From assembly GCA_028641055.1 (NCBI GenBank), contig CM054059.1:111612263-111676262 (forward strand): a stretch of DNA of 64,000 nt. The letters are read 5' to 3'. Shown in pieces: positions 11,116-23,274 of the stretch. The stretch's first letter is position 1. Each line of letters opens with the position of its first letter. The notes under the pieces were generated by a model that saw only the letters and a list, made by a program, of their open reading frames with translations, was not told the origin of the DNA and made no database searches. Source of the DNA: Alopecurus myosuroides (Eukaryota; Streptophyta; Magnoliopsida; Poales; Poaceae). A program made the position numbers and the translations under genes.

Positions 11116-11539
11116 TGTAGAGCTTGGGGTCCCCGGGGACACTTATTTATAGGGGCGGGTGGAGAACCCTAGGCCTGAGGAGCGGGAGCCAAAATTTCGG
11201 GAGGAGAGATACCCGCCCGGACTTTTTGGGATAAGTGTTAGGTGATTGTGCGTGATATCCGGAAAAGATCAGAGCAAATCGTCTCCGCGATATCCTGATC
11301 AAATAATGAACAAAGTGAGCCGGATCTTCTGTGTTTTCCTCGGAGTGTTGACCCGGGAAAAGGACGTTGGATTCGGAGAAAGCCGGGTTATTATATGGAC
11401 CACCTGTGGAGTTAGGCCTAGCTGTTTATCAAAGCAACCTAACCCAGTCTTTTATGAACTTGTATGTTTACTATTTTTGCAGGGAATAGCATGCACTTCA
11501 AGGAGGATCCCGCGAAGCCCAAGCTATTCTGGGGACTAC
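11116..11539 (+). other. region before the 3' LTR, with polypurine tract at about 11529-11539
   Basis: No gene is seen. The sequence just before the LTR, CTGGGGACTAC, is the likely polypurine primer for plus-strand synthesis. It is a purine-rich tract next to the TG that opens the LTR. Confidence 0.5.
11143..11152 (-). promoter_or_regulatory. TATA box of the antisense gene
   Basis: The minus strand reads CTATAAATAAG here, preceded by a GC-rich run (CCCGCCC). A start site 25-30 bases downstream, near 11115, would fit the leader and intron described. This is a sequence match only. Confidence 0.5.
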
Positions 11540-12004
11540 TGATGGAGGGATGATAACCCGGTAGGCTAACTTCAAGGTGTAATTCGGCCCAAAGGGAGCT
11601 GCGCAAGACCCGGCTTAAGGAATAGGAGTTTGTGGAAGGCCCAGGAGTGTAGGCTTCGTAACCCGGATTGTGGGTTTCGATAAGGAAACTTAGGGTTTGC
11701 ACGCGGTGACCGGGTAGGATTCCGAGTATGCTTTGGATAAGAGGCCAGGGGGGTGGGTATTGTATAAACCGGCTCCCAGGGTTAGATTAAACACGAGTTT
11801 TTGGGCTAGCTATACGAGTATCCCCTGTAATACGAGAGCTGAGATTGTAACCCTAGATCGAAGACTCGGCGACTTGATTGCCAGAGCTACCAGATCGATT
11901 ATCAGCATGATTTCCCCTGAGCAAAACCCTCTCCCAAACACCAGAGTCGAATTGCCCCAAGATAAATTACCCCCGGTAACGTCTGTCGTGATTATCCCAC
12001 GACA
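11540..12004 (+). repeat. 3' LTR of the Tat element
   Basis: The LTR starts TGATGGAGGG and ends CCCACGACA, 465 bp. The right edge is supported because the next base resumes Athila-like gag sequence shared with the copy at about 48277. The left edge rests on the TG after a purine-rich tract. The matching 5' LTR and target duplication lie outside the window, so the limits could be off by a few bases. Confidence 0.7.
11762..11768 (+). promoter_or_regulatory. TATA-like motif in the Tat LTR
   Basis: TTGTATAAACC lies about 220 bp into the LTR. This is a suitable position for the U3 promoter of the sense transcript. Confidence 0.5.
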
Positions 12005-13711
12005 GATTCTACAACAGTTTTATGTTTCTTCTCCTTTTTCTTCTTAGTATGAATACCATTATTATTAGTTTTCTGAGAATCTTGTTCAATTCTTTTAGGA
12101 TGTCCCTCAGGATATAAAGGATCTTGTGTAGCAATACCACTTCTAGTTCTTATTTCATAAGCATGTTTTTCTTTAGAAGCATTAACTAGCAAATCTTTTT
12201 GCACTTTAGCAAGTTGATCAATTTGAGTTTGAACCATTTGAAAATGTTTAACAAGCATTTTAGCATCATTAGAGGTTCTTTCTATAATACCATGCAAATT
12301 ATCAATAGCTCTAGAGTTTTCCATTAGGTGATTTTGCACTCTCATATTAAAAATATCTTGCTTAATAACATAACTATCAAATTCATCTAAACATTGATCA
12401 GGAGGTTTATTATAGGGAATATCTCTACTATCAAAATATTGGAGAGAGTTACCTCAATGGTGGATGAGTGAGGGATTGGCTTACATAATTATTCTATAGG
12501 TGAAAGTTTCTTCACATCTTCAGATTGAATACCCCTCTCTTTAAGAGATTTCTTGGCTTCTCTCATCACTTCATAATTTAATTCAATCATTCCCCTCTTC
12601 TCGGGTGTTGGTGTTGGTGTTGATACTGGAGTAGGGGCCTGCTCAGGCTCAACCATAGTCGAATCATCATGATTTTGGCTTATTTTAGCCATTAATTCCT
12701 CAGCTTCATGTGGAGTTTTTTGCCTGAAAACAAAACCAGCACAACTATCCAGGTATGTCCTAGATTCAACAGTTATTTCATTATAGAATATATCAAGAAG
12801 TTCATTATTTTCTAGCTTATGCCCAGGTGTAGCCCTAACTAAAGAATAGAACCTTGCCCAAGATACAAGCAATTTCTCTCCTTCCAATTACTTGAAATTA
12901 AATATATTTTGTAAATCAGCATGTTGAGCACTAGCAGGAAAATATTTCTGAAAGAAAACATTAACCTAACCAATATGACTATCAATAGACCCCGGAGACA
13001 AATTATTAAACCAAGTTTTAGCTTCATCTTTTTAATGAGAAAGGGAATATTTTAGCAACAAAGTAACTATGTTTCTTAAGATTATCAGAGATAAACTACT
13101 CAAAGAGTAGAGCTCATTCATATGTTTCATAGCACTTTCATTTTCAGTACCACAAAAAGGGTCTTTCTCAACAATAGATATATAAGATAAATCAAGAGAG
13201 AAATCATAGTCCTTATCCCTAATATTAATGGGAGAAGTGGCAAATTAGCATCAGGAGATAATTTATATTTAACAGCACGACTTTCAATAAGACTTATAGC
13301 AGCATCATTATCCTTCATAGAATGTATTTCATCAATAAGATCATCATTAAGTTCAATATAGGAATCATCAAAATTATCACTAGGATTCTCTCTAAGCTCA
13401 GGTGAAACAGTTGGAGTAACAGGATTTTTATCAGGAGTTTGAGTGTCTGCAATATTTTTAGCTTTAGCAATAGTAGCATCTAAGAAAGGACCGAGAGAAC
13501 CACTATCATCAAGCACAATAGAAGCATCATCAAAAGTATCAGAAGTATTTTCAGATTCAGCAGAAGTAGCATGTGGAGCATGTGTATGTGGTGGTGTAAG
13601 TAGCTTACTCATAACAGACGGTGAATCAATAGCAATAGAAGTGTTCAGAGTTGTACCTCTTCTTGTAGTGTTTGGTCATATAGGAAACTTTCCATCATGA
13701 GTCTTACCCAT
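12005..13711 (-). pseudogene. gag: M1 gag, frameshifted
   Basis: The minus-strand ATG at 13711 opens MGKTHDGKF, the same start as the M4 gag. Acidic N-terminal blocks (SAESENTSDTFDDAS, DDSYIELNDDLIDEI) are readable to about 13250. A frameshift follows, and capsid-like sequence resumes in pieces (ATPGHKLENNELLDIFYNE near 12830; PHEAEELMAKISQNHDD near 12700). The last readable part (NSRAIDNLHG, MLVKHFQMVQTQIDQLAK) continues to 12005, where the Tat element cuts in. Multiple stops and shifts make it non-functional. The assignment rests on collinearity with M4 and on the Athila-type context. Confidence 0.75.
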
Positions 13712-13770
13712 GATGAATGATTGGTAGCATATAATAGTACTCTCTGGTGATCCCGGAAATAAAGCTATGC

Positions 13771-13788
13771 GCCCCGACAACAGCGCCA
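13771..13788 (-). promoter_or_regulatory. M1 primer binding site, tRNA-Asp type
   Basis: The minus strand reads TGGCGCTGTTGTCGGGG a few bases inside the LTR. This is close to the tRNA-Asp-complementary PBS known for Athila-type elements, with transitions at two positions. Confidence 0.75.
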
Positions 13789-13799
13789 GAAAATAGTCT

Positions 13800-15191
13800 T
13801 GATGACCCACAAGTATAGGGGATCGCAACAGTCTTCGAAGGAAGTAAAACCCAAATTTATTGATTTGACACAAGGGGAGCCAAAGAATATTTGTGAGCCT
13901 TAACAAGTGAGTTATCAATTCACTTGCACCTAAAAGTTGACTTGTTTGTAGTGATTTATCAGTAGTAACAGCTCTATAGTAGCAGAAGTAGTGAAATAAT
14001 AGCAGCAGTGAAATGAAAAGAACAACAGTAGTGTTTGAAGTAAACGGCGAAATTAAATACTGTAGGCATAGGGATAGATGAACGGGTGTTTCATGGATAA
14101 GATAGTTCATATAATAATCAAGACATGGGAATTGCAGATAAATAAGATAAAGCATCCAAGCACTCAGTAACCATAGGAATGTGTTCCATAAATAGTCGTA
14201 CGTGCTCGCAATGAGAACTTGCACAACATCTTTTGTCCTACCAGCCCGTTTTCAGCGGGGCCACAAGGGAACTAATGGTAATTAAGGTGTTCCTTTTAAT
14301 AGAACACCGAAGCAAAGCATTAACACTCCGTGAACACATGTAATCCTGACATCACAACCATCCCCTCTGGTTGTCCCAATTTCTATCACTTTGGGGCCTC
14401 GAGTTCTGGACAACGATATGTGTAAACAACTTGCAGGTATGATCAAGAAACAATAATTATCATCGTGATTCAATAACATGTTTAGATCTGAGATCATGGC
14501 ACTCGGGCCCAAAGTGACAAGCATTAAGCATAACAATTTGCATGTCAATAGCACTAATAGAGGATACTAGGTACTATGCCCTAACAATCACGGCATTATT
14601 ACATAAACGATCTCATCCAATACCTACCATCCCATTCAGCCTACAGCGAGGGAATTACACACACATGGATGGGGGAAACATGGATGGCCGATGGAGAGGC
14701 GTTGGTGATGACGATGGCGATGATCTCCTCCAATTCCCCATCCCGGCAGGGTGACATAACAGGAACTTCTGATCCCCGAATCAAAGTTCGGGGTGGCGGC
14801 GGAGCTCAGTTGTGTTTCTGTGGAATATGACGAACCCCCTCGTGTTTTAGGGTTGAAGGCAATATGTAGTCGAAAGGGGAGCCCGAGGGGGTCTCTGGGT
14901 GGCCCACACCACCAGGTGGCACGACCTACGGGGGGCGCCAGGGGGTGGTGTGGCCCCCTCTGGCCCCTCTTGTGGCCCCCCTGTGGCTCCCGGGGTCTTT
15001 CGGTGTTTTAAGACCAATGGGGTCTTTTCTGGGCAATTTCCCGAAAGTTGATTTTTCTGCACAAAAACGAGACACGAAGGCAATTCTGCTGAAAACAGCG
15101 TTAGTCCATGTTAGTTGCATTCAAAACACACAAGTTTAGAGGAAAACAATAAGAAAAGTGTTCGGAAAAGAGATACGTTTTCGACGTATCA
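13800..15191 (-). repeat. M1 5' LTR
   Basis: The LTR is 1392 bp and reads on the plus strand from TGATGACCCACAAG to GACGTATCA. It is nearly the same length as the M4 LTR at 41958-43350 and shares its sequence throughout. In element orientation it begins TGATACGTCGAAAACGTATC, a short hairpin-like palindrome. Several short frames inside it are not conserved genes. Confidence 0.85.
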
Positions 15192-15644
15192 GAGAGCTCC
15201 AGAATCCTCCCAATCTCGGGATGATGATGACGGCGGCCTCGGGTGTTTCTGGGGACGAAGTGGTATATTTTTAGGGTTGACGTACCGGGGGGGGGTATAA
15301 ATAGGCGAAAGGGAGATGGCGGTGGACGCCCGAGGGGCCCACACCACCCCCAGGCGCGGCCAGGGGGCGCCGCCGTATGGTGTGGCCCCCCCTCCAGGTC
15401 TCTTTGGGGATCCGTGGAACCTTCGGGAATTCTAAGACTTTCGGGCTTCGAATTTTCCAATTCCAAGAATATTTCCAGAACAACTTTTCTGAAACTAAAA
15501 ACAACAGAAAACAGGGAACTGGCTCTATGACATCTTGTAAATAGGTTAGCCCGGAAAATCAATAAAAATGACATAAAGTGTATAGCAAACATGTAGGAAA
15601 CAACATGGATCATCAGAAATTAAGGATACATTTATGACGTATCA
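15192..15644 (-). repeat. M2 3' LTR, partial (element 5' half of the LTR)
   Basis: This ends ATGACGTATCA and is collinear with the right part of the solo LTR at about 23345-23830. Both share the CTCCAGAA...GACGGCGGCCTCGGG block and a TATAAATAGGC-like motif at about 15296. It is truncated at 15192 by the M1 insertion. Confidence 0.8.
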
Positions 15645-16307
15645 ACATCCCCAAGCTTACTTCATACTCGTCCTCGAGTAGGTAAACGATAAAAACACAT
15701 AATTTCTGAGGTGACGTGCCACCAACATAAACTTCATCATAAATAATGTAAAAGCATATGTAAGCTGAGATCATAGTACTTTAACACAAGCATGATAAAT
15801 AAAATTTTAACAATAAAGCATAGCAATCACCTTGAATCATGAGAAGTAACACAAATAAAAGATCATGCATAATAATGTACTGAAAGATATACGTTTGTTT
15901 CATGCATAGAGATAACATGGCAAAGTGATATTTCGCTTTTCCTTAAGAATGGGGCAAAACATAAATGCCAGGACACCTTCAAAGTTCATGAGTAAGACTA
16001 GAACAAATAATTAGAGACCAAACAATAAACCATCATGAATCAATTAATAATGTTTTTGGGACAAATACACGTTAAACTCAGAATGGAAACTATGCTCTCT
16101 CAACTTTGCATAAAGTTAGAAGATGGAGACTCAACATAAAAGTAAAAGAAAGGCCCTTCGCAGAGGGAAGCAGGGATCAACTCATGTCCTAGAGCTTTTT
16201 ATTTTATTAAACAGAGGTATTGAAAATGTTTTTTAGAGGTGTATGCTTATGTCAAGGAATGGTAACAGTAAATACAGTACGTCACAAGCCAACTAGAATT
16301 CACAAGA
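15645..16307 (-). other. M2 3' internal region and polypurine tract, non-coding
   Basis: ACATCCCCAAGCTT directly right of the LTR is the complement of the polypurine tract. The rest is AT-rich 3' UTR sequence homologous to M4 at 43360-44000, without a coding frame. Confidence 0.7.
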
Positions 16308-17344
16308 GCGGCTGATGATACCTTGACGTGAGGCTGACGTTGGTAAACCCCAAGAGAAAGGTTGTGAATAGTGCATTAGCAAGTTTTCTCTCAGAAAAGA
16401 AACCAAGGTTGAATCGACCACTAGGAGGACAAGCAATCTGTGAAGGTTGATGCAGCTGAGGTGGCAGGGCACACTACCGGTTCAGCAGCAACGTGGAACC
16501 TACACAACACAATCAAATCACTTTGTCCCAACGTAGCAGTGAGGTTGTCAATCTCACTGGTTTTGCTGAACACAAAGAGGTTAAACGTATGGTGTGGAAA
16601 ACAGTAGAAAAACAGTATGAAGCCAGTATGAAAGCAGTGTGAAAGCAGTAGGTGTTTTATCAGTATGAGGAAAATGGACCGGGGTCCACAGTTCACTAGT
16701 GGTGTCTCTCCGTGAACGATAAATAACATGTGCGGTGAACAAATTAAAGGAGTGCAATTCACAGAAATGAAGGCTTCACCATAGTGCATATGCAAGACAT
16801 AAATATTACTATATGATTCATGCGGGTATTACAACAAAATACATAGACCGTCATCCAACTACATCTATGTCTAATAATCCACCCTCCGAATATCATCCGA
16901 ACTAACGTTGGGTATTAACTTGCTAGCAAGAGATTATCGCCGTAAGAAAAGTGTGTAATGTAAACAATGTAAACTAGGTAAACACCGTTGTTTTCTCCCT
17001 AATGGAAACAACACATCCTCCATCCGTCACGTTTCTGTCACTCGAGCACAGATGCAAAGGAGGCACGAACCCACTATCGAGCATAAATATTCCCTCTTGG
17101 AGTTACTAGCATCTACTTGGCCAGAGCATCTACTAATAATGGAGAGCATGAAGATAACACGATAGATTGATAATCAGAAGACATAACATTCGACATTCAT
17201 CAGATCCCAGCAAGCACAACATGTAGCATTACATAAAGATGATCTCGATCATGTGAGGCAGCTCAGGAGATCTAAACATGAGGTACAAAGTGGAGAGAAC
17301 AACCATCTAGCTACTGCTATGGACCCGTAGTCCAGGGATGAACT

Positions 17345-20300
17345 TGTAAGGTCCGCCCCAGAACCACTGTTCAAGGACACCTTCGATATGCATACATTCA
17401 CGATCCCAGATCACACCAGTCGTGAACAACATATCAAGTTGGTACACAGATACAATATCCATTACACGGTTGCATAAACACTCACCAAGGGAACATGGTC
17501 ACATAACCAAGCCCAACACAACTGCCACGCAGGGCAACTCACAACACACACAACGGAAGACTAAACACACTAACGTAGTAGAGCCCAAGTCACGCCTTAA
17601 CCTACAGGCTGCTGACCGGGAGACGATCCTAGTTCGCAAAGCCATCAGCTCCGTACTCCTCCTCGTAGATCTCCTTCTGAGGCTCCTCCTCAAAGTCTGG
17701 CAAGTAAATACCAGGGACGAAACCAATATGAGTACATTTGAACGTACTCAGCAAGACATCCATCATGTAGCTTACCAAAGATGCAAGTATGCTTACATAG
17801 TGGAATAGGTAGGCTATACATAGGGTTCGCTATCAATGATATATGTAAGACATATCATAGTTGATTTTTTTAAATCTCTGTATCTTCGTTGAAGAAGATA
17901 CTTCAAAAGAAAATAATATAGTTTTCTTTCTCTTGTAGATATCACATGTACAAGAGGTTTTATAAACTCATTTTGTAAAAGAAGGTTTTCTCTTTGCAAA
18001 ACTTTTTGTATAAACAACTTCTGGCTTTTCATCATCGGTACCTCTGCGATACAAGATTTCCTCCTTTCGATACTTCAATAAGTCCAACTCCATTTTGAAA
18101 ACTCCGTTTTGAAAACATTTACACAATGGTAGCTACATGGCCCGTTCAACTGTCCATATCCGAGGACGCGGCTACTTGGAAATAGTTGTACTCTGTAGAG
18201 GTGTACACATCCACCAGATCTAGTACATCCGCCGTGAACAACAACGGACTGTAACAACAGTACATGTAAACATCAGATAACTGATCCTAACCATCTACTA
18301 TGTCCAAGCTAGAATATGTCGATCTCTTCAGTTGGGCCTGGTTCCCCCCGGCACTCTGTCCACCAGCGCCACGTCAGGGGACCCAACTGCTGCGACCGGA
18401 GGGAAAATTAATCCCACACTGTTTATGTCCCGTATACACCACCTGGCGACATTCGGTTCGAGGGCTCGACGACCCTTATAGCAATTGAGATAGAACACAC
18501 ACTAACAAGAACAATCTTCAAGTTAAGCCCCGTGCCCATGTTGGGGTAGGGTGGAAGTACGGTAAAGGTTGTCCGGCGAAGACTAGGTTATGTGTCATTT
18601 TTGAAAACACCATTTTCCCAAAAATGACCACTCCAACATTCCTCCGGTGAATAAGGCTCAGCTTTTCTCCGGATTTTCCATAAATCCTTTGTTTTGTAAA
18701 AACATATTTTTAGGGTGTCCACTTAGGGACTAATATCTTTGATGGTAATAAATACCATATGGTGGCTATGGGCTTGGTAACACCAAGTATCACTACTGGC
18801 ATAGTATATATATAATAGTAGTAGTACACACTCAAAAATCGTTTTTGGTAATCAAAGTTTTTGTAGAACTTTCAGAAGTAAAACATGCATGATAGATAAT
18901 GATAAGTTTATTATAACAGCAAGCATCATGATGGCTTTCCTTAAAACTCTTAGTGTCCCTGGCCTTGAAGTAACTTGAACTTGACGCACAGTTCCACAAC
19001 TGCTTCTTCTTCTTCTTCTTCTTCTTCTTCTTCTTCTTCGTTTTCTAGCGTCGTAAAAGAATAAAATACACACTCTTAGATCTAAAGACCAAACAACTAA
19101 ACTAAACAACACATACAGCAAGCAAACTTATACTAGCGTAATCACTCAAACGTTATCGAGAAAACTATCTCACATAACTCCCAGGGTACAAAACTATCGT
19201 CAGACAAACATATGGTTGAAAAACCATATCCCACATCTTACATACCATATATGGAGTGGGTGTACCACGCTCATGATAAGATATTAAAGAAGCTAAAAAT
19301 ATAGCTTGTGGGTACAAAAGGTGAGGTTACTAAAATAATGCAATCAATCAAAGCAATACCCATAGCAGTGGGTATTAACAACACACAAGCAAATCATCAC
19401 CAAACAAGATCACTAATAAAATAAGGCCTAGATAACAAGATGCTACTAAGCACAACAACAACACTACCACATCAAAACATAAGTGTAATACTCATATTAA
19501 GGCAAACACTCAAACAAATTCTAAACAACAAGCAATCACATCACAGATGGATATGCTAGTTATAGACTAAGCTTATGTCTACTTGAAGTTATGGAATCCA
19601 TCAATCATGAAAATTAAACAAACAAACCAGTAGCTAAAATCAATGGTAACAAGTCCTAAAAATAATCTAAAACACAATCACCACACAAGATAATACTCCT
19701 ATCAAGAAGCATAAAGACAGGACTGCACTTATAGCATACTAGTATGGAAATTCTACACAAACATGCTATAAGAAATAATTGTATTCTACAACTATAGAAC
19801 AAGCAACCAAAGAAGTCACGGCATACTAACAGAAGTAATAACTTCCTAAACGTGCTAGAATAAAGCATACTCTCATAAAATAAAAGGCAATAATACTAGA
19901 GCAAAGTCATAATTTCTAGTGGTGACACTAGTCCAACACTAGAGAAGCAAACAATGCCACAAGGATGCATGATCCTAAACAAGCAAGTCATGAACCTAAT
20001 ATACCTACTAAAAGCACACAAACCATACACATGCTAGTAATCAATACCATAAAATAATTCTATGGGAACATCTACTAAGCAAGCATAAATTTAATCTAGT
20101 AACACATGCTTTTCTAATCAAGTAGATAGCAAGCAAACAAAGTATAAACCACACAACCAGTATCTATGCACTCAATGAAAGGGTAGCTAAACCTTTTCAA
20201 AAATACAAACACTAAATTAAAAATCATTCACAAACAATCTATCAATCACAAGGAAATTATTCTATTAGCAAACAATTCAATTTAAGCAAACAATAGAGAA

Positions 20301-23274
20301 TCATTTCTTAACATGAATCACACCCAAACATACTAGTATTTAAAAAAGAAATAAACTTTTCACTTGCATAAGTGAAACAAACAATCTATTTTCCATGGTG
20401 GAAAATAATTATCAATCATATAATAAGACATGCTATTTTCACACAAGTGTAAAGTTGGGAATTTGCATCCCTAACCTAATTGCAATGGGACCAGTGGGTT
20501 ATGGGCCCACTAATACCAAGGCAAAAGAGGTAAAAAGCCTCTGGTTACTCATGACAAAAAGTTTATGAAAAAATAAATAACACAAGGCTATTCATTCTAT
20601 TGAAGCAATGCTAGTGGAAAACAAATAACAAAACTTACACATGCTTTGCTATAAATTAACATGCATGCTAACAGAGTTAATAACATCAAAATAACAGTAC
20701 TAAAATGGTACTGGACTCATAGCAAACCTAGCACAAACTTAGTCAATCAAGCACACAAAGATTTGCTCACACAAATATTCCAAACAATAAAACTAGAGAT
20801 CAACAAATGCTAGTTCTACTTCTATTTGACTTTCCAAACATGCACACACTTTCTAAGGTAGATGTACTGCAAGATAACAACCTAATAACAAGTGGTAACA
20901 ACTCTATACATGCTAGGAAACAAGATTTAAACAATCACACATTTCCTTTCAAACAAATACACACATACAAACAAAAACAGAAAAGTGCTGTTTTCTAGAT
21001 CTGCTCACCAAAATTATTCTAGAGCTCCAAAAATTAATCTGAGCTAGGATTAGATAGATATAGTCAATAGAAAACTCATCCAATTGGATTTACCTCAAAA
21101 ATATTTTTTATGCTCACTCTAAAAATCCTGGAAAAGCCTACTGGCCTTTTACCAAAATGGATTGCATTTCCATCTGGTAGCTCACCTTGATGTGAGGCAA
21201 AGTCCTATGGATAGATCTGTTCAGTAGCTATCCAAAACATTTTAGTTTGAACATTTTAGTTACAGATCCAAAAGTTATGTTCAAAACCATATTACTGACA
21301 TTTTGTGGCAAAACCAGTCTTGTGGTTAAAATATCAGTCCAATCTTACATCTACAAATTTTATGTGGTTGAGGAAACATAACACTCGTGCCTTGATTTTT
21401 GGTAGATTTTAATTTAAATTTTTGTATTTTTCATAGACTCAAAGCAATCATGGAAATTTCTGTCAAAAACTTAAAAAGAAAAACAACCGAAAGCGCGGGC
21501 TGGCATCTAGTGGGCGCGGCCCAGCTAGGCGCACTGCGCGGCCCAGCGCAGGCCTGGCGAGCGCGCGGGCGCGGGAAATGCTCGGTTTTAAGCGTGGCCG
21601 TGTATCGGAGATCCAACAGCGCACGGGTCATCATCCACCTCTCAGCTCTCCTCTCTCTCTCTCTCAACGGGGCCTGCGGCGAATCCGCATGGTGGGTCAC
21701 CTAGGGGGCTCAGGGGAGGGGCTGCGCGGCTCGGGGGAGGTTGCTGGAGTCGAGGGGCGTCGAGATCGGGCTCGGGCGCTGCTCCTGGCAGTGGCGCGTC
21801 ACCGAGCGTCCACGACGGCGAGGTCGAAGGCGGCGGTGCACCTGCAAGCGAGCGGCCACGGGGGCATGTCAGGGAGGGCCAGGGAGAGACAGGGAAGCGA
21901 TCCAGGGCAGTGAGGAGGTGCGGAAGGGCTAGATCGTGCGGTACCCACCCGAGGTCGAGCACGGTCATCGGCAGCAAGGTTCGGGCTTGGGCGTCCACAG
22001 GGGCTAGATCAGGGCTGGATCTCAAGTTGGGGGAGGTGTGGGAGAGTGAGGGAGTATTGTGGCGCAAGGAGTGAGGCTCTGGAGTCTTGTACTCGTGGAG
22101 AAAAGGGCAGGGGCAAAAACGTGGCTCGGGTTGAATGTCTAGCAATGGCATGGGCTAGCCAGGGGTGGTTTTGGTCATTCTCCTTCAGGCCCTGGCTGCC
22201 CAAGGCATAGACCACGAAAGGGAAAGTCAAGGCCTGGCTTTTGGAGGCAAGGGGAGGCAAGGGCAAGGTCAAATGGTCAAGTTATGGGCTCCCATACCTT
22301 GCCACATCATCACTTTCTCTCTCTAGTTTTTCTTCACCTACAAGGCTTCTAGAAGCAAGGCAACACATCCTGGTTCGAGTCCTATAGTTAGTCAAAACAT
22401 TTGGAAAGGTTACATCTCCAAACTTGCAAAGAAAATCAAAGAAAACATCTGATCAAAAGTGTATCTCACACTGTTCAAAAATTCAGAAAAATCAGTCTAA
22501 GACTTAGAGAAAATTTCTAAGTGTTGGAAACAGATGAAAAGATCAAAAAGTTGGGTTTGTTTTCAAGGGTCAAATGTTTTCCAAAATTTGTTTTCAAAGT
22601 AGGAACTTGTTAACCATGTTATAAAATTTCAGAAACATCTTTTGAAAACAAATTTGAAATAGTTTAAGGCCATGAAAACAATGTGGAAAAAGGTGTACTT
22701 TCTGTTTTTCTCTGGTTTCCAAAAATGTCCTTTTCCCCCTTATTTTTATACTACAAAAACAACAAGCAAAAGATAATTTTTATTAATCAAAAAATAAAAC
22801 CAAGCTGATGTATTTGTAGTACATATATCAAGGAAAAAATAAAAGTCAAGAAAGCATAAAATAACATTTTATAGCCTAGTGAAAACAAAGGTAGAAAACA
22901 GGTACTTGGCTATATTTTCAGGGATTGTTTTCAATAGTAAACTTAAAAGAAAATTTCATAAATCCTTTTGAAATTTTGTTTTCTTGGATCCAACAGAGTT
23001 AAAAGTTCATTTTAAGATCCAAACAAGAACGATCCAAGTCTTGCAATAAAATTCACTCAAGTAATATTAGGAAAATATCACGAAAAATAATAGAATTGTT
23101 TTCAGGAAAAAATTTGGTATTGGTTTTCTCAAAAAAAAAATCTTGTGTTGCAAATATAATTAAGATCATGAACACATGTTAGTTCAAACAATCATGCTGT
23201 TAGAAAAAAAATTGTTGGCCCTACTTTTTGTCTTCTTGAGCACAGTACAAGAATCCAAAAACTGGGGTGTGACA
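17345..23274 (-). mobile_element. 5.93-kb solo LTR of a LARD-like family
   Basis: The limits are TGTAAGGTCC...GGGGTGTGACA, with the 5-bp duplication GAACT on both sides (17340-17344 and 23275-23279). On the minus strand it begins TGTCACACCCCAG and ends GGGCGGACCTTACA. It is collinear with the P1 LTR over recognisable stretches; compare minus-strand 17400-17830 with 55855-56250 (AGTACATT...GTACTC, the GTCTTGACTACC/CTGTAGG area, CGTGAATGTATGCATA). It holds no PBS, polypurine tract or second LTR, so I read it as one giant LTR left by recombination. A CpG-rich block lies at about 21490-22000 in an otherwise very AT-rich sequence. Short frames within it look like chance. Confidence 0.82.
19003..19038 (+). 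repeat. CTT trinucleotide microsatellite, about 12 copies
   Basis: This is a perfect CTT run inside the 5.93-kb solo LTR. The minus-strand frame through it reads poly-Arg and is an artefact. Confidence 0.9.

Larger units (their letters stand above)
1..12004 (+). mobile_element. Ty3/gypsy Tat-lineage LTR retrotransposon, 5' end outside window
   Basis: The domain order is gag, protease, reverse transcriptase, RNase H, a second RNase H and integrase, followed by a long region with an antisense gene and then a 465-bp LTR. Dual RNase H plus an extra gene between pol and the 3' LTR is characteristic of the Tat clade (Grande/RIRE2/Retand type). The 5' LTR, PBS and start of gag lie left of the window. 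The right edge is set where the sequence passes after a terminal CA into the gag of a minus-strand Athila-like element, which matches another copy at about 48277. The Tat element therefore inserted into that element. Several in-frame stops show this copy is dead. Confidence 0.88.
12005..15191 (-). mobile_element. M1: Athila-like Ty3 element, 5' LTR and gag only in window
   Basis: On the minus strand the order is LTR (15191 to 13800), tRNA-Asp-type PBS, then gag running left until the Tat insertion at 12004/12005. Its LTR and gag match M4 (41958-64000) closely enough to call one family. The rest of M1 lies beyond the Tat element, left of the window. Its own insertion point is the LTR of M2, which continues at 15192. 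Confidence 0.85.

Noticed and set aside
18852..19121. Minus-strand frame with poly-Arg
   Set aside because: It is created by the CTT microsatellite.
17345..23274. DNA transposon (long terminal TGT...ACA) interpretation
   Set aside because: The 5-bp duplication and collinearity with the P1 LTR fit an LTR. No CACTA termini or transposase motif is seen.
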